DNA of 64,000 bases from Mastigocoleus testarum BC008. GTDB lineage: Bacteria > Cyanobacteriota > Cyanobacteriia > Cyanobacteriales > Nostocaceae. Each line of letters begins with the position of its first letter. The first letter of the stretch is position 1. The DNA lies in contig NZ_LMTZ01000077.1 in assembly GCF_001456025.1 (NCBI RefSeq), positions 1 to 64,000 on the forward strand, in the 5' to 3' direction. Made by a program: the position numbers and the translations under genes. The notes below the pieces were generated by a model. It saw nothing but the letters and a program-made list of their open reading frames with translations. It did not search any database and had not been told where the DNA came from. Positions 1 through 8,435 of the stretch are shown one piece after another.

Positions 1-1
1 C

Positions 2-79
2 TTTGAAGACCTTAGAGGTGGTGGCGATCAGTCCTTTGATGACTTAGTTGTCAAGATGAATCTCACTATTCGCGCTTAG
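2..79 (+). CDS. C-terminal end of a DUF4114-type protein (partial)
   Basis: Only the last 25 codons before a TAG stop at 77-79 are in the window; the gene begins upstream. The visible residues contain FEDLRGGGDQSFDDLVVKM. This matches the characteristic end of DUF4114 domains (FED-x-GGGD-x-D-x-NDLV), which occur at the C-terminus of large secreted or surface cyanobacterial proteins. The acidic residues suggest metal binding, but that is inference. A strong hairpin terminator follows 57 nt after the stop, supporting that this is the true end of a transcription unit. Confidence 0.6.
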   Translation, partial: FEDLRGGGDQSFDDLVVKMNLTIRA

Positions 80-135
80 TCAATTAAAAATAACACTTTG
101 CCACGATACTGTAGCAAAGTTCTAATTTCATAAGT

Positions 136-174
136 TTGTAGAGATATTACTTGCGGTATCTCTACAATTTTTTT
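136..174 (+). terminator. Rho-independent terminator after the DUF4114 gene
   Basis: An 11-bp perfect stem, TTGTAGAGATA (136-146) with TATCTCTACAA (157-167), encloses a 10-nt loop and is followed at once by a run of T (168-174). Confidence 0.75.
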
Positions 175-235
175 GATACAAGTGACGTAGTCGTAGCCTC
201 TAATTTTTGGTACATCTCTACCTCATTACTTGCTG

Positions 236-312
236 TTACTTATTACTTATTACTCATTACTGTGCGCTGTCGCGCCCCGCAATACCTTACGGTACGCTAC
301 CGCTAGCTGCTA
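236..312. repeat. Heptamer tandem repeat joined to a dispersed GC-rich repeat
   Basis: Four heptamer units (TTACTTA, TTACTTA, TTACTCA, TTACTGT) at 236-263 form a short tandemly repeated sequence. A GC-rich block follows. Its part at 279-307 is closely related to two copies near 42.1 kb: all share GCAATAC at the start, a GTACGCT core and CGCTAG near the end. Confidence 0.6.
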
Positions 313-341
313 ACATTACTCATGACTCATTCCCCAATTTC

Positions 342-830
342 CTAATCCGGTAATCCAGCAAACACCTGCTTAACTATTTCCTTAGTTTTTTCATCCAGAT
401 TATGCCAATCTACATCTCCTGTCTCATCAATTAAAGTAGTATCGATCGCAACATCTGAATTTTCTGTGGAAGAATAATCTAAAAAACATATTCGATAACA
501 CAATTCCCACATATCAATATTTATCTCTTTCCCTTGACGCTGCAAACACAGATGATATCCTGGTTGTGGGGTTGGTAACTCGGCAAGATTTTGTCTAATT
601 TTTAAAGCTTGTTCAGGTGTAGCACTTTCTAACTCTTTAAGTAGCTGAGTTACAAGTGTCTTTACTTCATCTGTGGTATCAGGATTCCAAATAGTTACAT
701 CTTGGTAATTTCCCTTCCAAGAAGAAATTTCTAGTTCTTTGCGGATATTATCAACCAAACGAATAAATGCAGGTTGCATCAAAATTTCAGCCTGTTGCCA
801 CGTAACAGAATCTGATATGGTTGGCGGCAT
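342..830 (-). CDS. Conserved hypothetical protein (162 aa)
   Basis: I do not recognise a characterised family. The protein is acidic and probably soluble, with no signal peptide in the chosen form. It begins MPPTISDSVTWQQAEILMQP and contains a W-rich segment (SSWKGNY) and a C-rich stretch (WELCYRICFLD). The start at 830 was chosen because the open frame extends to 905 only through a Lys/Phe-rich leader that does not look like the rest of the protein; no strong ribosome-binding site decides it. It is divergent from the kinase gene at 1001, with about 170 bp between the starts. It resembles small cyanobacterial conserved proteins, but I cannot assign a role. Confidence 0.7.
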   Translation of the reverse strand: MPPTISDSVTWQQAEILMQPAFIRLVDNIRKELEISSWKGNYQDVTIWNPDTTDEVKTLVTQLLKELESATPEQALKIRQNLAELPTPQPGYHLCLQRQGKEINIDMWELCYRICFLDYSSTENSDVAIDTTLIDETGDVDWHNLDEKTKEIVKQVFAGLPD

Positions 831-1000
831 ATGTATAAATCGGTATAAAAAATAGGTTATAAAAAATTTAACAAAGTGGAATGAGAAAATTAAAGTTCTT
901 CTCACAAATCTTTTTTTTCAAGATAGCGGATTTTGTTCGCCAGAGAGTGGAGATATTTATTATCACCTTTAAAATCGGGTGTTAACACTGGGGAGGGATT

Positions 1001-3022
1001 ATGATAAATACACTATTAGACCATCGATATCAAATAATTAGAGTTTTGGCAACTGGAGGATTCGGTAAAACTTATATTGCCGAAGATACAAAAAGACCAG
1101 GACGTCCTATTTGTGTAGTCAAACATCTTAAGCCCACCAGTGAAGACCCAAAAATTTTTGAAACAGCCAAACGTTTATTTCAAAGTGAAGCAGAAACTTT
1201 AGAACAACTAGGTAACCACGACCAAATACCCCGTTTGCTAGCATACTTCGACCACAATCAGGAATTTTTCTTAGTACAAGAGTTTATTGAAGGACATACT
1301 CTGAGTGATGAACTGGTTACAAACCAAAAATGGAGTGAAAGCGAAGTTGTAGAACTTTTAGAAGAAGTTTTAAGTATTCTGGAGTTTGTCCACGATCAAG
1401 GAGTAATTCACCGCGATATCAAACCGGATAATATTATTCGTCGCGCTTCAGATAATAAATTAGTTCTGGTAGATTTTGGGGCTGTCAAACAGTTGCGCGG
1501 TTCTCACCCCCATGGAATTGGTATTCCTCAACATACAGCAACAGTAGCAATTGGTACCCCTGGTTATATGCCCACGGAGCAAGGACAGGGTAAACCCCGT
1601 CCCAACAGCGATCTGTATGCTTTGGGGATCATTGCAATTCAAGCACTTACGGGTGTAGCACCAATCGACCTACAAGAAGACTTGGATACGGGCGAAATAC
1701 TATGGCAAAACTTAGTTGCAGTTGACGATCAGCTAGCGGCATTTTTGAACAATATGATATCTTATCATTTTAAAGACCGCTATCAAAATGCAACTCAAGC
1801 CTTAAAGGTATTGCATTCCTTTACTCCTGAAATCTCAAATCGAGGATACGCTCGTCATTCTAGAAATTTGGGTGTTGGGTCAATGCGTGTAAATACACAA
1901 CAAAAAACAATTGCATTTGCACCCGCAAACCCGGATATTCCCGCAGAAAAACCAATAGAAGTACGAAGGAGATCGAATCGTCGTGATTCTGGGGGGTTCG
2001 ATTTCTTACAAGTTCTTTTTTTAGCAATGTTAACTGGTGGTGCAGCAGTTGTTACTCCTTTAGCAGTTGAAGCATTCCAAGGTCTAACAAATAATTTCTC
2101 CTTTGCTAGCAACACTTTACCTGGATATTGTGTTGCTGTAGTTGCGGGTGATAGCAACATCCGTACGGAACCAAGTTCTGTAAATCCAAGAACTATTGTC
2201 AAAACTCTTAGTAAAGATACTAAATTAGAAGCTATAGGTAAACGTACTACCCGTGGTTGGGTACAGTTAAAACTTAATTCCGGAAAATTGGTTTGGGCGC
2301 ATTCAGATGCAATTAAAAATAATGATGAATGGAAGTCCTGTCTGCGAGATAAACATATTACTATCACGACTGTTGATGATCGCAGTTTAGTTGCAGATAT
2401 TCCCGTACCTCAAACCCAAAGAAAATCTTCTCAGGAAACACCAACTACTTCCGATGAAGTAACAGAATCTCCAAAAGCTTCTTTCTGGGATTTATTTAAA
2501 AATAAAAAACAGGAAAAAACAGATTCTGCGACTCAAGAGGGGAATCGAGGAGATAAAGCTGTTAAAGAAGCTAGAGAAAAATATGAAAATGGGGATATTA
2601 AAGGAGCAGTAAGCATACTACGTTCCCTTGAATCTAAAAAAAACCAGGTTAAAGAAACAACTGATATGATTTCCCAATGGCAAAAAGATTGGGCTAAGGC
2701 GGAATCTTTATTTGAAGATATTGATCGCGCAGTTTTAGAAGGTAAGTGGGATAAAGTACTCGAATATAAAAATAACCCAGAAAAATTACCCGATATTGAG
2801 TATTGGAGAAAAAAAATAGATCCTTTGTTTCAGCAAGCGAACAAAAATTCAGTTGATGATAAAACTAATGGGAGTGAAACAACTGAAACTGCTCGAGCAA
2901 AAGAGTCTAAAGCTGACAAAGAATCTTCTGATACTGGGAAATTAACAGAAAATAAAAATATTAAACCTAAGCCAGAAAAATCACTAGCTGACAATATTCT
3001 CCAATGGTTTGAAGGTAATTAA
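1001..3022 (+). CDS. Membrane Ser/Thr protein kinase with SH3-like domain
   Basis: Hanks-type kinase of 673 residues. The N-terminal kinase domain (about 8-270) shows the glycine loop (TGGFGKTY), an invariant Lys in VVKHL, the catalytic loop HRDIKPDN (about 136-143), DFGAVK, and an activation-segment end GTPGYMPTEQ. A hydrophobic segment at about 335-357 is the likely membrane anchor. It is followed by a bacterial SH3-like domain (about 375-442, GDSNIRTEPS to GWVQL), so the sensor part probably lies outside the cytoplasm. The C-terminal 200 residues are Lys/Glu/Ser-rich and partly helical. ATG at 1001 is preceded by GGGGAGGG at good spacing. Such kinases are numerous in filamentous cyanobacteria; the substrate is unknown. 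The intergenic DNA on both sides suggests a single-gene unit. Confidence 0.93.
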   Translation: MINTLLDHRYQIIRVLATGGFGKTYIAEDTKRPGRPICVVKHLKPTSEDPKIFETAKRLFQSEAETLEQLGNHDQIPRLLAYFDHNQEFFLVQEFIEGHTLSDELVTNQKWSESEVVELLEEVLSILEFVHDQGVIHRDIKPDNIIRRASDNKLVLVDFGAVKQLRGSHPHGIGIPQHTATVAIGTPGYMPTEQGQGKPRPNSDLYALGIIAIQALTGVAPIDLQEDLDTGEILWQNLVAVDDQLAAFLNNMISYHFKDRYQNATQALKVLHSFTPEISNRGYARHSRNLGVGSMRVNTQQKTIAFAPANPDIPAEKPIEVRRRSNRRDSGGFDFLQVLFLAMLTGGAAVVTPLAVEAFQGLTNNFSFASNTLPGYCVAVVAGDSNIRTEPSSVNPRTIVKTLSKDTKLEAIGKRTTRGWVQLKLNSGKLVWAHSDAIKNNDEWKSCLRDKHITITTVDDRSLVADIPVPQTQRKSSQETPTTSDEVTESPKASFWDLFKNKKQEKTDSATQEGNRGDKAVKEAREKYENGDIKGAVSILRSLESKKNQVKETTDMISQWQKDWAKAESLFEDIDRAVLEGKWDKVLEYKNNPEKLPDIEYWRKKIDPLFQQANKNSVDDKTNGSETTETARAKESKADKESSDTGKLTENKNIKPKPEKSLADNILQWFEGN

Positions 3023-3244
3023 ATTTTATGTTTTATTAAAAGCTAAGTAAAGCTCTTGTAAATTGCAATTGTAGCTGAGTTAATCCTTCTTTCAATATTT
3101 GGTTTGGCGAGAGTTCGATCTGACAACAGCTTGTGAATTTATAAGCATCGTAATAATTTTTCAAAATGTGTCTTATTGTATAGGTTGACTGACTTCCTAA
3201 ATGAGCTGTGTCATTATTCTTTCACCAAACCTAAAAAAGATAAG

Positions 3245-3565
3245 ATGATCGTTCCCAAAGCAGTCAAACCAAAATTATTACCTTCTATAAGATTAGACAA
3301 TCTAGAAAAATTACCTGAGATCGCTGCGATCTATTTTGTTCTTAACGATAAAGAAGAAGTTCTATACATAGGAAAAACCGAAAATATAAAACAGAAATGG
3401 AATAGCAATGCTAAACAAGAATTATTAAAAGTGACGAGGAATGCAATAATAACCTACTTCCCAGTAGCTTCTGCTGATAGTTTGAATCAAATTGAGACAA
3501 CTTTAATCAAATGGTTCAAGCCAGAATACAATGTCACAGAGAAAAATGACTGCCAATTTCGATAA
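3245..3565 (+). CDS. Small GIY-YIG nuclease-family protein
   Basis: The 106-residue product shows the GIY-YIG pattern: IYFVLND, then LYIGKT, and a later helix ending IETTLIKWFKPEYN with the expected conserved Glu. The usual Gly before IY is replaced by Ala (AAIYF), and the Arg normally found in the helix after YIG is not obvious (ENIKQKW), so catalytic activity is uncertain. It is a stand-alone domain with no UvrC or homing-endonuclease partner nearby. An alternative TTG start at 3176 would add 23 residues (MYRLTDFLNELCHYSF...). ATG 3245 was chosen because neither site has a clear ribosome-binding site. DNA repair or restriction are possible roles. Confidence 0.7.
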   Translation: MIVPKAVKPKLLPSIRLDNLEKLPEIAAIYFVLNDKEEVLYIGKTENIKQKWNSNAKQELLKVTRNAIITYFPVASADSLNQIETTLIKWFKPEYNVTEKNDCQFR

Positions 3566-4170
3566 AAAATATAAATTTCAAATCTCAATTTTTATCAATC
3601 ATTTTGATTTTGCAACGCTTCAAAACCCCAGTCGTATTACGTCCGGCTAAACAGTTATCACATCTGTGGGGGCGAAGTGATGAGTAATAAGTAATAAGTA
3701 ATAAGTAATAAGTAATAAGTAATAAGTAATAAGTAATAAGTAATAAGTAATAAGTAATTGTTAGCGTTCACCGCAGGTGCATCTTGGACGCGCTTACAGC
3801 GAACAGCGGGGCGCGTAGAAGCAAGCACGTGTACCGGTTTGGACGCGTCTAAAGACGAATGCACGCGTCTGACTACGTTAGCGCAGCAAGAGGCTTTGCC
3901 GTCGCCTTTCTGCTCTAGGTATTGCGCACAGTAAAAGGGTTATTAGGTAATAACCGCCGTCTTTTCAATAGGGTTATATAGTAATACCAATTTAGAAAAA
4001 TAATCTGTTGCAATGATTTATTTAGTTGGTATTACTAATTAAAATTAAGCGGACTTGATATCAAATAAGCAAAATATAATACAGGGGCTTACTTGTCGTA
4101 AACCCCTGTGAATCATCAAAGAAAATATGGCGTAAATTGTTTTTTGAAAAGTAATTTTACCAATAAATGG
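3566..4170. other. Repeat-rich gap between convergent genes
   Basis: No gene is supported here. The gap holds the heptamer array at 3684-3753 and a GC-rich block with many CGCTAACG, GACGCG and TAGCGC-like words at about 3759-3925, followed by AT-rich DNA. An open frame on the minus strand across the array is an artefact of the heptamer repeat. Confidence 0.6.
3684..3753. repeat. STRR: ten perfect heptamers (GTAATAA)
   Basis: Ten consecutive identical copies of GTAATAA occupy 70 bp, followed by a degenerate eleventh copy. This is a classical cyanobacterial short tandemly repeated repetitive sequence. Being perfect, it is likely to vary in copy number between strains. Confidence 0.95.
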
Positions 4171-5964
4171 CTAATCAATTTTTACTCGGAAACGAATCAA
4201 ACCAAAGTTATCAGGAAGAATTTCGTTAATATTGACAACTACTGCACCATCGGGATTATTAGGATTTTGACAGGCGTCTCCACCGGTTCGATCTGCCAAA
4301 GGTCTGAGGGGAGAATAAAATGTTCCTCCGTCTGTATCTTCAGTATTTGTCAAACTCCTTGCTGATGCATTCCCCTGTTGTAAACTAATTCCCCTACCAA
4401 CACCAAAAGTATTTAGACTAAAGGATGTTCCCTGAGGAATCAAGTCACATATACGGACGTTTTGCTGCGGTGCACCACCTTCAGCTAAGAAGTAAATTGT
4501 ATATTCCACCTCATCGCCACTTTTTGTTGGCAGTTCCAGTACGCCAAAAAGTCTATTCCCCAACGCTCGATTTAATACATTATCATCATTGCCAGTACCG
4601 TCTACAAAAGTATTAAATGAACCAATAGGTTGACCGTTGCTTCCAAATGCACCGGTAATTCGTTTCACCAACCGCAGATTAGTTGGAGCTCCTTCGCCAA
4701 CATTTCCGCCACGCAGACCAAAATCAACATCATCTACATTTTGTCCGATGAGAAGATTAACTGTTCTTTGCGAACTACCAGTAGTAATTTCAGGAAAATT
4801 ATCAGGAGGAGTAAGGGTTACTCGATAAGGACCAGGAGGTAAAAGCTCAAAGCGATAAAACCCATTGTCATTGGTGGTAGTTGTCCTGTTAATGTCATCA
4901 GCGGTGCCTAACTGATTGTCTTGTCCAGGTAAGGTAAGAGTTACAGTTGCGTTAGGAATTCCAGGTTCGCCCTGATTTTGAACCCCATCACCGTTACGGT
5001 CATTAAAAACTGTGTCGCCTATAGAACCAGGTCCAATACAAAGATTGAATCTGGTTAAACCAATAGTCTCATCCTGTTGGGGTACCCCGAATTCCGTTCC
5101 TGCTGTATATTGAATTTGAATTTGGGTTACCGGAGCAGTAATTGTGGCTTCTACATTACCATCACTACTATCACGAGTAGCATTTTCGTTAACACCTCTA
5201 GCGACATTATTATCTACAGCAACGTTTGGTCCAAGCGCTGTAAGATTTACGCCCACGGGTGTATTAGCGTTGAATGCTCTAACCGTTACCTGGTCTTGAA
5301 AAGTAAAGCCAAGATCGCGCTCTCCGTCACGGTCGATATCCACTAAAAGCAAAGGATCGAGCTGAATTGGTTGAGAAAAATTTATGGTCAAAGTCGCGCT
5401 ACTACCTGGTGGTGCTGCTCTATCTTCTGCTCCAGTTGGATCCTGCAAACCTATATTGAATTCTAAATTGGGACCGGGTTGTCCTCCATAAACCCCGGAA
5501 GTAATTCTAGTTTCCTCATTGTCAATTACTTGTCCGGGGATACTTTCAGTAAATTGAAAAGTTGTTATAACTCCACCTGTATTTGGGCTTTGACTTTCAA
5601 TTCCCGCTCGATTATCCGTAGGAGTCCAATTAACGACGGTTGGAGTTGTTCCCGCAGGACAACTTGTAGTTGGGGTTTGTGCCAAAACTCGATTATCTTG
5701 TAACAGGTTTCCCCCAAATATCAGTTGTGGTACGGTAAAAACCAAAGTTAGGAAACTGCTTCCCAAAGGTTTCATCATTCCCCTGAGCATGGGCTGAGTC
5801 TGAGAAGGGGAAAATAAAATTGGGAATGAATACTTCTGATTAACAGATACTTTGGTTGAAATTTTATCGTATCTTATTGGCGAGTTATTCTTCGAACTAC
5901 AAGGCTCGCGATCTTGTCCGCGATTATTTGGTTTTGCCAGTAAATGTTTAAATAAAGCTTTCAT
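4171..5964 (-). CDS. Secreted SdrD B-like / DUF11-like surface protein
   Basis: About 597 residues. A hydrophobic segment after a basic stretch (FLTLVFTVPQLIFGG, then VLAQ) looks like a signal peptide, so translation may really begin at one of the downstream ATGs near 5775-5790; AGGGGA sits just before the latter pair. The middle holds an SdrD B-like domain (about 315-415: GDTVFNDRNGDGVQNQGE, then NGFYRFELLPPGPY), a Ca-binding Cna-B type fold used as a spacer in surface proteins. The C-terminal 170 residues resemble a DUF11-like domain (EYTIYFLAEGG, ICDLIPQGTSF). It is the last gene of a four-gene minus-strand set, separated from the OmpA gene by 133 bp carrying four heptamer repeats. It is probably exported and displayed on the envelope; the partner is unknown. 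Confidence 0.8.
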   Translation of the reverse strand: MKALFKHLLAKPNNRGQDREPCSSKNNSPIRYDKISTKVSVNQKYSFPILFSPSQTQPMLRGMMKPLGSSFLTLVFTVPQLIFGGNLLQDNRVLAQTPTTSCPAGTTPTVVNWTPTDNRAGIESQSPNTGGVITTFQFTESIPGQVIDNEETRITSGVYGGQPGPNLEFNIGLQDPTGAEDRAAPPGSSATLTINFSQPIQLDPLLLVDIDRDGERDLGFTFQDQVTVRAFNANTPVGVNLTALGPNVAVDNNVARGVNENATRDSSDGNVEATITAPVTQIQIQYTAGTEFGVPQQDETIGLTRFNLCIGPGSIGDTVFNDRNGDGVQNQGEPGIPNATVTLTLPGQDNQLGTADDINRTTTTNDNGFYRFELLPPGPYRVTLTPPDNFPEITTGSSQRTVNLLIGQNVDDVDFGLRGGNVGEGAPTNLRLVKRITGAFGSNGQPIGSFNTFVDGTGNDDNVLNRALGNRLFGVLELPTKSGDEVEYTIYFLAEGGAPQQNVRICDLIPQGTSFSLNTFGVGRGISLQQGNASARSLTNTEDTDGGTFYSPLRPLADRTGGDACQNPNNPDGAVVVNINEILPDNFGLIRFRVKID

Positions 5965-6060
5965 TTTTAGCTTGCTAAACAATAAAAAATGACCAGTTGG
6001 GCTGGGAATTATGGGTTACTAAGGACTGCCTGGAATTGCAAACTGGAAACAAATTAGGAA

Positions 6061-6088
6061 CCAATTACCAATTACCGATTACCAATTA
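6061..6088. repeat. Heptamer tandem repeat (CCAATTA x4)
   Basis: Four adjacent units, CCAATTA, CCAATTA, CCGATTA and CCAATTA, lie between the third and fourth genes of the envelope operon. Confidence 0.8.
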
Positions 6089-6097
6089 GCAAAACCT

Positions 6098-8431
6098 TTA
6101 TCTTCCTTCTCTTTTACGTCTTCTTTCGATTTGCAAATCATCTTCTTGTTCTTCAATAATTAGATCGACCCCTCTAATATCCTTGAAGATAATTTCAACG
6201 CGGCGATCGCGAGCATAATCTACAACACCTGTACCATCTGGAACTTTACGTTGAGATTCACCAAAAGTACGGATCGTCATTCTTTCCGGAGCAATACCTT
6301 TGCGGAGTAAATAATTTCTTACGGATAACGATCGCCTTTTACCCAAAGCTAAATTGTAAGCGTTACTAGCACGGGGGTCAGTATGACCTTGCAGTTCCAC
6401 CACAATGAATGGATATTTCTGTAATACTTCTGCTACGCGATCAAGAACTTCCCCACTAGTTTCACTAATAAAAGATTTATCTAAGGCGAAGTGAACGTTA
6501 CGTGGAACTTTGATTTTAAGTGGTGGTGGTGGCGGTGGCGGTGGAGGAGGTGGTGGTGGTGCCGGTGGAAGCGGTCGAGAAATACATTGGGGTATCGGTA
6601 TGGGGGTTTGTTTCTTCGGACTAGGACCAATATTGGGTTTAGTTTGAGGTGTCCCAATTAATGCGGCAGCTGCTGGTTCTGAGGTACCGTATTTGGGATC
6701 GCTTGCGATCGCACTGACTAAATCCCCAGTTTTTAAATTATTTAACTGAACTGTGAATTTACCATCTTCATTAACTGGTACCTGGGTTAGGATTTCTGAT
6801 AGTGCTCCATATCCAGGAGTATAAATTGCTTGCTTTCCTGTTTGATAATCACTAAGGCGATAAATTGTTACTTCACTGCCCCGATCAGCTTTTCCTTCCA
6901 CAGTGACTGTAGTACCATTAGGAGCAAATGTCCGAGAAGTAAATTTGGGAGCATTAATTGCTGCATTTCCCGTATCTCGACGTCGGTTAGAAGAATTTCG
7001 CTTGGGGTTAGGACCATCTCCCCTTTGAAAATCAGACACTCCTAAATTTCGTTGAGTATTTAGATCGATACTCAAACCTTCTAAGGCAGTAAATTTATTT
7101 TTTTGAATTAAATTACGTTTTGTTTTAGGGAAAGCAGAAACTACAACCCCAGGACCTGTTTGATTGTCAATTTCATTACCAGTAACCCGGTGGTCGCTAC
7201 CCATCAAATAGACAGCCGCTCTACGCAAACGTCTGCCATTGTAAGTAATTTTGTTATTTTGCAGCAGTACATTACCTTTTGGTTTAAATAAATATACTCC
7301 AGCGCCATCATTCGCACAAATTAAATTTCCGGTAATTTGGGAATTATTAACTATGCCTTCAAGCCTAATGGCGTCGGGCATTCCAGCAATTCCGTTACCT
7401 ATGATAATATTTTCAGTTACTGCGGTATTCTCCGCCCTGACTGAAGTAATAATTGCACTACCTTCATGAAAGGAAATTCGGTTGCGACGAATTGTTGCAC
7501 CTTGAGAATTGAAAGCGTATATTCCAAAAGCTGACGTTTGTTCCGGAAGTTTTTCATCTCGGGTCAAACCCAACCAATTATCTTCAATGACAACCCCCTT
7601 CGGCGCTACGTCTTTGTCATAAAAGGGAAAGTTATCATTGGGGGGTTGTTGTTGGCTGGTATCGGGCGGAGGTAAGCGATGGGCAATGACAATATCTCCT
7701 GGTGGAGTAGTCAAAGTTACTGGTTTGGGAACACCATCGTAAACTAATAAGTTACCCAATTGTTGCTTAATTGGGCTGGCATTAAACCCGTACAAATTTA
7801 AACCGCGAATAGTAATTCGATCTGCAACAACAGTTAAACCCCGAAATATTTCTTTACCAGCACCTGGGGTAACTGTCACCACTGGAATTGGAATTGCAAT
7901 TTCAGCCGTTGCAGATTTATCGGGCTCGTATCCCGGTTGGGTAGTACCATCGACGATTAATCCTGGTACAGCTAAATCTGGTAACTGTTTGTGCAGTTCA
8001 ATCGTAGTCGCGTTAGGCAAATTAAATTCAATTCGGGAAGTGCTCCTATCACCCACAGCTTTAACTTGCGCTCGTTCGCGATCGCTGAGTTGCTCGATGG
8101 TTAATGTGCCATTTACCAGTTCAATAGCTTCCCGTAGTGTTAGCTTTTCATCAGGTTGAACGTCACCATCTCCCTCGCTATTTACTACTACCTGCAAAGG
8201 TGCAGGTAAAGTAACCCCTGAGTTTTTTCCTGGTAAATTTTGCTTTTGAGCAAGCGCTAACCCTGAGGGAAACAGGTAAAAAGAAACAGGTAACAGATAT
8301 AACGGAGCAGGTAAAAATTTAGCTTTTGGTATTCGGATAAACGAATGAAAATTGGGGGTGGGGAGTTTACCTCTCCCCAATCGCCAGTTCCCACTCACCA
8401 TTCGTTTAAGATGAACTTTGAAACTGGGCAT
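6098..8431 (-). CDS. Beta-helix protein with C-terminal OmpA domain
   Basis: 777 residues, likely an envelope protein anchored to peptidoglycan. An N-terminal export signal (YLLPVSFYLFPSGLALAQ) is followed by a CSLREA-like segment (DGDVQPDEKLTLREAIEL) and a right-handed parallel beta-helix (about 130-440) with repeated short strands such as NQITGN-type turns. Next come an Ig-like region (about 480-570), a poly-proline linker (about 620-635), and an OmpA-like domain (about 640-755) with ELQGHTDPRASNAYNLALG and RRVEI. The OmpA domain family binds diaminopimelate of peptidoglycan. Start 8431 is set by a strong AAAGGAG 7 nt upstream, lying inside the stop region of the preceding gene, so the two are translationally linked (4-bp gap). 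The role could be to connect the adjacent 1320-residue barrel to the cell wall. Confidence 0.9.
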   Translation of the reverse strand: MPSFKVHLKRMVSGNWRLGRGKLPTPNFHSFIRIPKAKFLPAPLYLLPVSFYLFPSGLALAQKQNLPGKNSGVTLPAPLQVVVNSEGDGDVQPDEKLTLREAIELVNGTLTIEQLSDRERAQVKAVGDRSTSRIEFNLPNATTIELHKQLPDLAVPGLIVDGTTQPGYEPDKSATAEIAIPIPVVTVTPGAGKEIFRGLTVVADRITIRGLNLYGFNASPIKQQLGNLLVYDGVPKPVTLTTPPGDIVIAHRLPPPDTSQQQPPNDNFPFYDKDVAPKGVVIEDNWLGLTRDEKLPEQTSAFGIYAFNSQGATIRRNRISFHEGSAIITSVRAENTAVTENIIIGNGIAGMPDAIRLEGIVNNSQITGNLICANDGAGVYLFKPKGNVLLQNNKITYNGRRLRRAAVYLMGSDHRVTGNEIDNQTGPGVVVSAFPKTKRNLIQKNKFTALEGLSIDLNTQRNLGVSDFQRGDGPNPKRNSSNRRRDTGNAAINAPKFTSRTFAPNGTTVTVEGKADRGSEVTIYRLSDYQTGKQAIYTPGYGALSEILTQVPVNEDGKFTVQLNNLKTGDLVSAIASDPKYGTSEPAAAALIGTPQTKPNIGPSPKKQTPIPIPQCISRPLPPAPPPPPPPPPPPPPLKIKVPRNVHFALDKSFISETSGEVLDRVAEVLQKYPFIVVELQGHTDPRASNAYNLALGKRRSLSVRNYLLRKGIAPERMTIRTFGESQRKVPDGTGVVDYARDRRVEIIFKDIRGVDLIIEEQEDDLQIERRRKREGR

Positions 8432-8435
8432 TAAA

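Noticed and set aside
3684..3753. Heptamer array as a CRISPR array
   Set aside because: Units are 7 bp with no spacers; no cas genes are present. No CRISPR array was seen anywhere in the window.
3658..3864. 68-codon minus-strand frame across the heptamer array
   Set aside because: The product is a repetition of LLLITYY, created solely by the GTAATAA repeat; no start context or domain.
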